A stretch of DNA of 35,430 nt, from positions 1-35,430 of the forward strand of contig NZ_AXWW01000070.1 in NCBI RefSeq assembly GCF_000482865.1. Reading direction: 5' to 3'. Positions 32,440 through 35,430 of the stretch are shown here, piece by piece. Source of the DNA: Actinokineospora inagensis DSM 44258. GTDB taxonomy: Bacteria; Actinomycetota; Actinomycetes; Mycobacteriales; Pseudonocardiaceae. The notes beneath the pieces were generated by a model that worked only from the letters and a program-made list of their open reading frames with translations, did not search any database and was not told the DNA's origin. The translations under genes and the position numbers were made by a program. Numbering within the stretch: the first letter of the stretch is position 1; each line of letters starts with the position of its first letter.

Positions 32440-32997
32440 ACTGGAACGTCCACCGCGCCTGAACTCTTCACCCAGGCCGTCCAGGCGCTGAAGTCGCTGC
32501 GGCCGCGGCCCGAGGTGCGCCTCGCCGAGGTCCGTCCGCCCCAGCGGCTGGCCCCCTGGGCGTACGCGCTGACGGCCGAGGTCACCGGACCGGCCGAGGT
32601 CCAGGCTACCGGCAGACTGATCCTTCTCCACGACCCCGACGGCCAAGAGGCCTGGGACGGAGTGCTGCGGGTGGTCGCCTACGTCCGCGCCGAGTTGGAC
32701 GCCGAACTCGCCGACGACCCGCTGCTGCCCAGCGTCGGCTGGTCCTGGCTGACCGACGCGCTGGCGGCCGCCGGTGCCGAGTTCCGCGCGCTCGGCGGCA
32801 CGGTCACCGACACCTCGTCCGCTCGCTTCGGTGACATCGCGGGCCCGGCCCGCACGGACGACCTGGAGCTGCGCGCCTCGTGGACCCCGACCGGGGAGTT
32901 GCACCCGCACGGCGAGGCGTTCCTCGACCTGATGGCCAGCGTCGTCGGCCTGCCGCCGGTGGGGGTCGCGCTGTTCGAGCAGCGCCGGGGCGAGTAG
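32437..32997 (+). CDS. DUF3000 protein
   Basis: A 186-residue soluble protein of the actinobacterial DUF3000 family (Rv2680 type). Conserved parts are [20 protein letters not shown], then [59 protein letters not shown], and the C-terminal [20 protein letters not shown]. Function is unknown to me. Its divergence from hemE is kept in M. tuberculosis, apart from echA15 between them there, hinting at shared regulation rather than a known haem role. The GTG start has no ribosome binding site and an ideally placed -10 box. It is followed after 61 bp by hemQ. Confidence 0.9.
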   Translation: MTGTSTAPELFTQAVQALKSLRPRPEVRLAEVRPPQRLAPWAYALTAEVTGPAEVQATGRLILLHDPDGQEAWDGVLRVVAYVRAELDAELADDPLLPSVGWSWLTDALAAAGAEFRALGGTVTDTSSARFGDIAGPARTDDLELRASWTPTGELHPHGEAFLDLMASVVGLPPVGVALFEQRRGE

Positions 32998-33058
32998 CTC
33001 GCGTGTCGCCGACCACCTGGGGCGCTCCGCCCGGTCGCGGTGGTGGGACGATGGCGGC

Positions 33059-33751
33059 ATGGCCCGTCTCAACTACGCCGAACTGAACGACACCATCCGC
33101 TACACCATGTGGTCGGTGTTCCGGATCGAGCCGGGGCGGCTGCCGGACGACCGGGGTGCCGCCGCCACCGAGACCACCGAGTTCCTCGACGCGCTCGAGG
33201 GCAAGGGCGTGGTCGTGCGCGGCGTGTACGACGTCGCCGGTCTGCGCGCCGACGCCGACTACATGATCTGGTGGCACGCGGAGGAGGTCGAGCAGGTCCA
33301 AGCCGCTTACACCGGGTTCCGGCGGACCGCGTTGGGCCGGGCGTCGACACCGGTGTGGAGCCAGGTGGCGTTGCACCGGCCCGCCGAGTTCAACCGCAGC
33401 CACGTCCCGGCGTTCCTGGCAGGGGAAGACCCGCGCAAGTACATCTGCGTGTACCCGTTCGTGCGGTCGTACGAGTGGTACCTGCTGCCGGACGAAGACC
33501 GCCGCAAGATGCTGGCCGACCACGGCAAGGAAGCCCGTGACTACCCGGACGTCCGCGCCAACACCGTCGCGTCGTTCGCGTTGGGCGACTACGAGTGGAT
33601 CCTGGCCTTCGAAGCCGACGAGCTGCACCGGATTGTCGACTTGATGCGGCACCTGCGTGCCACGGAGGCGCGTAGGCACGTCCGCGAGGAGATCCCGTTC
33701 TACACCGGTACCCGGGTCGTGCCCGCGGAGCTGGTGGCGAACCTGCCGTGA
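33059..33751 (+). CDS. hemQ: Coproheme decarboxylase HemQ/ChdC
   Basis: A 230-residue enzyme of the chlorite-dismutase fold that turns coproheme III into haem b with hydrogen peroxide, the last step of the coproporphyrin-dependent route. The N-terminal half has [18 protein letters not shown] and [19 protein letters not shown]. The active-site half has [20 protein letters not shown] with the Tyr/Trp/Arg cluster and [20 protein letters not shown] with the expected iron-binding His. Near the end are [20 protein letters not shown] and [12 protein letters not shown]. It belongs with hemE and hemG close by; the ferrochelatase gene is not in the window. Its stop overlaps the next GTG by four bases, coupling it to the CoA-transferase gene. 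Confidence 0.95.
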   Translation: MARLNYAELNDTIRYTMWSVFRIEPGRLPDDRGAAATETTEFLDALEGKGVVVRGVYDVAGLRADADYMIWWHAEEVEQVQAAYTGFRRTALGRASTPVWSQVALHRPAEFNRSHVPAFLAGEDPRKYICVYPFVRSYEWYLLPDEDRRKMLADHGKEARDYPDVRANTVASFALGDYEWILAFEADELHRIVDLMRHLRATEARRHVREEIPFYTGTRVVPAELVANLP

Positions 33752-34989
33752 GGTTCACGGGCGACGAGCGGGTCGTGGCGGGCCCGTACCGCGTCGCCCA
33801 CCTCGCGGGCCAGTGCGTCGGCATGGTCACCTCGGCCGCGGCGGACCTGTTGCGCGACCGGGGGACCGATCCCGGTGAGGTGTCGGTCGACCTCCAGCAC
33901 GCGGTCGAGTCGTTCCGCAGTGAGCGGCACCTGCTGGTCGACGGCGCGCCGGTGGGAGACCTGTGGGCGCCACTCACGGGCGACTACCGCGCGCGTGACG
34001 GGTGGCTGCGGCTGCACTGCAACTACCCCCATCACGAGGCGGCCGCGCGGTCGGTGCTGGGGGACTCGTGTGATGTGTCGGGGTGGTCGGCGGTGGAGGC
34101 TGCGGAGGCGGTGCTCGCCGCTGGAGGCGCCGCCGCGGCGTTGCGTTCGCCGGATGAATGGGCTGATCACCCGCAGGGGCGGGCTGTCGCATTGGAGCCA
34201 CTCGTTGCTGTGGAACGGATCGGTGACGGGCCGCCGCGTCCTCTTGCTGCCGCCGAACGGCCGCTGGCGGGGGTCCGGGTTCTGGAGCTGACCCATGTGA
34301 TCGCGGGGCCGGTCTGTGGGCGGACCCTTGCCGCGCATGGGGCTTCGGTGCTGCACGTGGGTGCGGCGCACCTTCCGGTGATGCGGCCTGCTCTGGTTGA
34401 TACTGGGTTCGGCAAGCGCAGTACGCATCTGGATTTGCGGACTGATTCTGGGCGGCTTCGGTCCCTTTGGGACTCTGCTGACGTCATGGTTCAGTCGTAT
34501 CGGCCCGGTTCTTTGGCTGCCAAGGGGTTTGGGGTGGGTGACGCTCCACAAGGGACTGTGTTTGTGTCGTTGTCCGCGTATGGGCATACGGGGCCTTGGC
34601 GTGCTCGGCGGGGGTTTGACAGTTTGGTGCAGATGGCGACGGGGATTGCTTGGCGGGGGGACGGGGTGCCGGTTCCGTTGCCTGCGCAGGCGCTTGATCA
34701 TGGGACGGGGTGGTTGGCGGCCTATGGGGTGCTGATCGCGTTGCGGCGGCGGGCTGTTGAGGGTGGGAGTTGGCTCGTTCGGGTGTCGTTGGCGCGGACT
34801 GCGTGGTGGTTGGAGTCGATGGGGCGGGTTGAGTCTGAGGAGGGTTCTTCGGCTGATCGGTATATGGGGGAGATGGATAGTGGGGTGGGGCGGGTTCGGT
34901 ATGTAAGGGTGCCGGGAGTGCTGCCGGGGGCGCCGCCGGGGTGGGAGTGGGGGCCTCGGGTGGCGGGGGGTGATGCTGCGCGGTGGTGA
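33748..34989 (+). CDS. CaiB/BaiF (family III) CoA-transferase
   Basis: A 413-residue family III CoA-transferase, which moves CoA between carboxylic acids. The N-terminal part includes [20 protein letters not shown]. The typical core follows: [71 protein letters not shown] and [20 protein letters not shown]. The expected catalytic Asp is not certain by eye. The GTG start overlaps hemQ (GTGA), unusual for this enzyme and suggesting co-expression. From about 34,040 onwards third positions hold many T and G (GTT, GGG, GCT, TTG), unlike the first 300 bases, though protein motifs remain intact. The substrate is unknown. Confidence 0.85.
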   Translation: MRFTGDERVVAGPYRVAHLAGQCVGMVTSAAADLLRDRGTDPGEVSVDLQHAVESFRSERHLLVDGAPVGDLWAPLTGDYRARDGWLRLHCNYPHHEAAARSVLGDSCDVSGWSAVEAAEAVLAAGGAAAALRSPDEWADHPQGRAVALEPLVAVERIGDGPPRPLAAAERPLAGVRVLELTHVIAGPVCGRTLAAHGASVLHVGAAHLPVMRPALVDTGFGKRSTHLDLRTDSGRLRSLWDSADVMVQSYRPGSLAAKGFGVGDAPQGTVFVSLSAYGHTGPWRARRGFDSLVQMATGIAWRGDGVPVPLPAQALDHGTGWLAAYGVLIALRRRAVEGGSWLVRVSLARTAWWLESMGRVESEEGSSADRYMGEMDSGVGRVRYVRVPGVLPGAPPGWEWGPRVAGGDAARW

Positions 34990-35430
34990 ATGGTGGGTTG
35001 CTTGTGGGGTGTCGCCTGTGGGGGTGTCGTTTGTGGGCTGAGCTGGGCTCTGCGGGGCCGGCTTTTGCTGCTGCGGCTTGGGGTTTCGGCTTGCGGCTGT
35101 GGTTTGGGGTTGAGTGCTCGGGGGTGTCGGTGCTTCTGGGTAGGCTGTGTATCGGGGGGTCTTGTGGTGGATGATCATGGGGGTTGCTGGGTGGGTGGAG
35201 TTGTCGGTGGGGCGGGCTAGGCTGTGTATTCGGGGGCTTTTCGGCTGGTTGATCTTGGTGTGAGGGGTCTCTGGGCCTCGGCTGCGCCTCGGGGGTCGGC
35301 CTGGTCGCCTGGCGGCGACGCCGGCCTCGGGCGCCAGATTAAAGCTGGGGTGCCCGTTGTGGTGAAGTTGTTTTGTTTGGGGCCCCTAGCGGTGGCCTGG
35401 GTAAGGCTAAAAGGCGGGGCCACTGGAAAG
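34990..35430. other. G/T-rich non-coding right end with repeats and hairpins
   Basis: No reading frame in this 441-bp stretch gives a plausible protein. TAGGCTGTGTAT followed by a G-run occurs at 35141-35158 and again at 35218-35235. A tight hairpin GTCGCC-TGGC-GGCGAC lies at 35304-35319. GGGGCCCC (35379-35386) and GTGGCC/GGCCAC (35392-35397 / 35418-35423) form further pairing close to the edge. The last 60 bases look like an intergenic repeat family of these genomes, but this cannot be confirmed here. Confidence 0.5.
35141..35235 (+). repeat. Direct repeat TAGGCTGTGTAT, two copies
   Basis: The copies begin at 35141 and 35218, 77 bp apart, and both continue as (T)CGGGGG. TAGGCT resembles an actinobacterial -10 box, so these may be tandem promoters towards a gene outside the window, or simply a duplicated segment. 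Confidence 0.45.

Noticed and set aside
33700-35178. 492-codon minus-strand frame covering the CoA-transferase gene and the right end
   Set aside because: The translation is Pro/Arg/His/Gln-rich low-complexity sequence. The plus strand has intact CoA-transferase motifs.
34990-35220. 76-codon plus-strand frame rich in Gly, Cys, Leu and Val
   Set aside because: It mirrors the G/T-rich base composition. It has no ribosome binding site and no family resemblance, so the region is described as non-coding.
1-35430. tRNA, rRNA, prophage or secondary-metabolite cluster genes
   Set aside because: None seen on reading both strands. Genes are core metabolism, regulation, transport and a few mobile remnants.

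Overview
The window is chromosomal DNA of a high-GC actinobacterium. Very GC-rich third codon positions, frequent GTG starts, likely leaderless promoters, an F420-type nitroreductase-fold protein, DUF3000/DUF3093/DUF3159/DUF3710/DUF4193 families and an actinobacterial haem route all point this way. Gene content and order fit Pseudonocardiaceae (Saccharothrix, Lentzea or Actinokineospora type) best; the family is an inference.

Left part (1-14.0 kb). A partial IS5-type transposase runs off the left edge. It is followed by a core block that, from memory of the Mycobacterium tuberculosis map, is collinear with Rv2700 back to Rv2689c: cei, DUF4193, DUF3093, dut, DUF3710, alpha/beta hydrolase, OB-fold protein, DUF3159, ceoC/ceoB (TrkA-type K+ channel regulators), APC permease and a TRAM-domain RNA methyltransferase. 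A proline-rich unknown protein (possibly YezG-like) separates the block from dxs (isoprenoid precursors). Most neighbours are overlapped or divergently paired, with hairpin terminators between convergent genes.

Middle part (14.0-22.9 kb) is accessory: a class II aldolase, an OmpR-type two-component pair, a scar made of a truncated HNH gene and a decayed IS256-family transposase, a DUF72 protein, a large secreted M14 metallocarboxypeptidase, an M19 dipeptidase and an orphan LuxR-type response regulator.

Right part (22.9-35.4 kb) returns to core genes: RNase D with HRDC; a TetR regulator divergent from an F420-type nitroreductase-fold gene over three evenly spaced operator-like palindromes; the fadA-fadB beta-oxidation operon behind a second type of palindrome; two tandem small secreted paralogues of unknown function; and the haem genes hemG(cgoX)-hemE, divergent from DUF3000, then hemQ(chdC) overlapped with a CaiB/BaiF CoA-transferase gene. 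The last 440 bp are G/T-rich and non-coding, with repeats and hairpins. No tRNA, rRNA, CRISPR array or prophage was seen.

Start codons were chosen by reading for family N-termini, ribosome binding sites and overlaps. Family calls rest on motifs recognised by eye, and no database search was possible.
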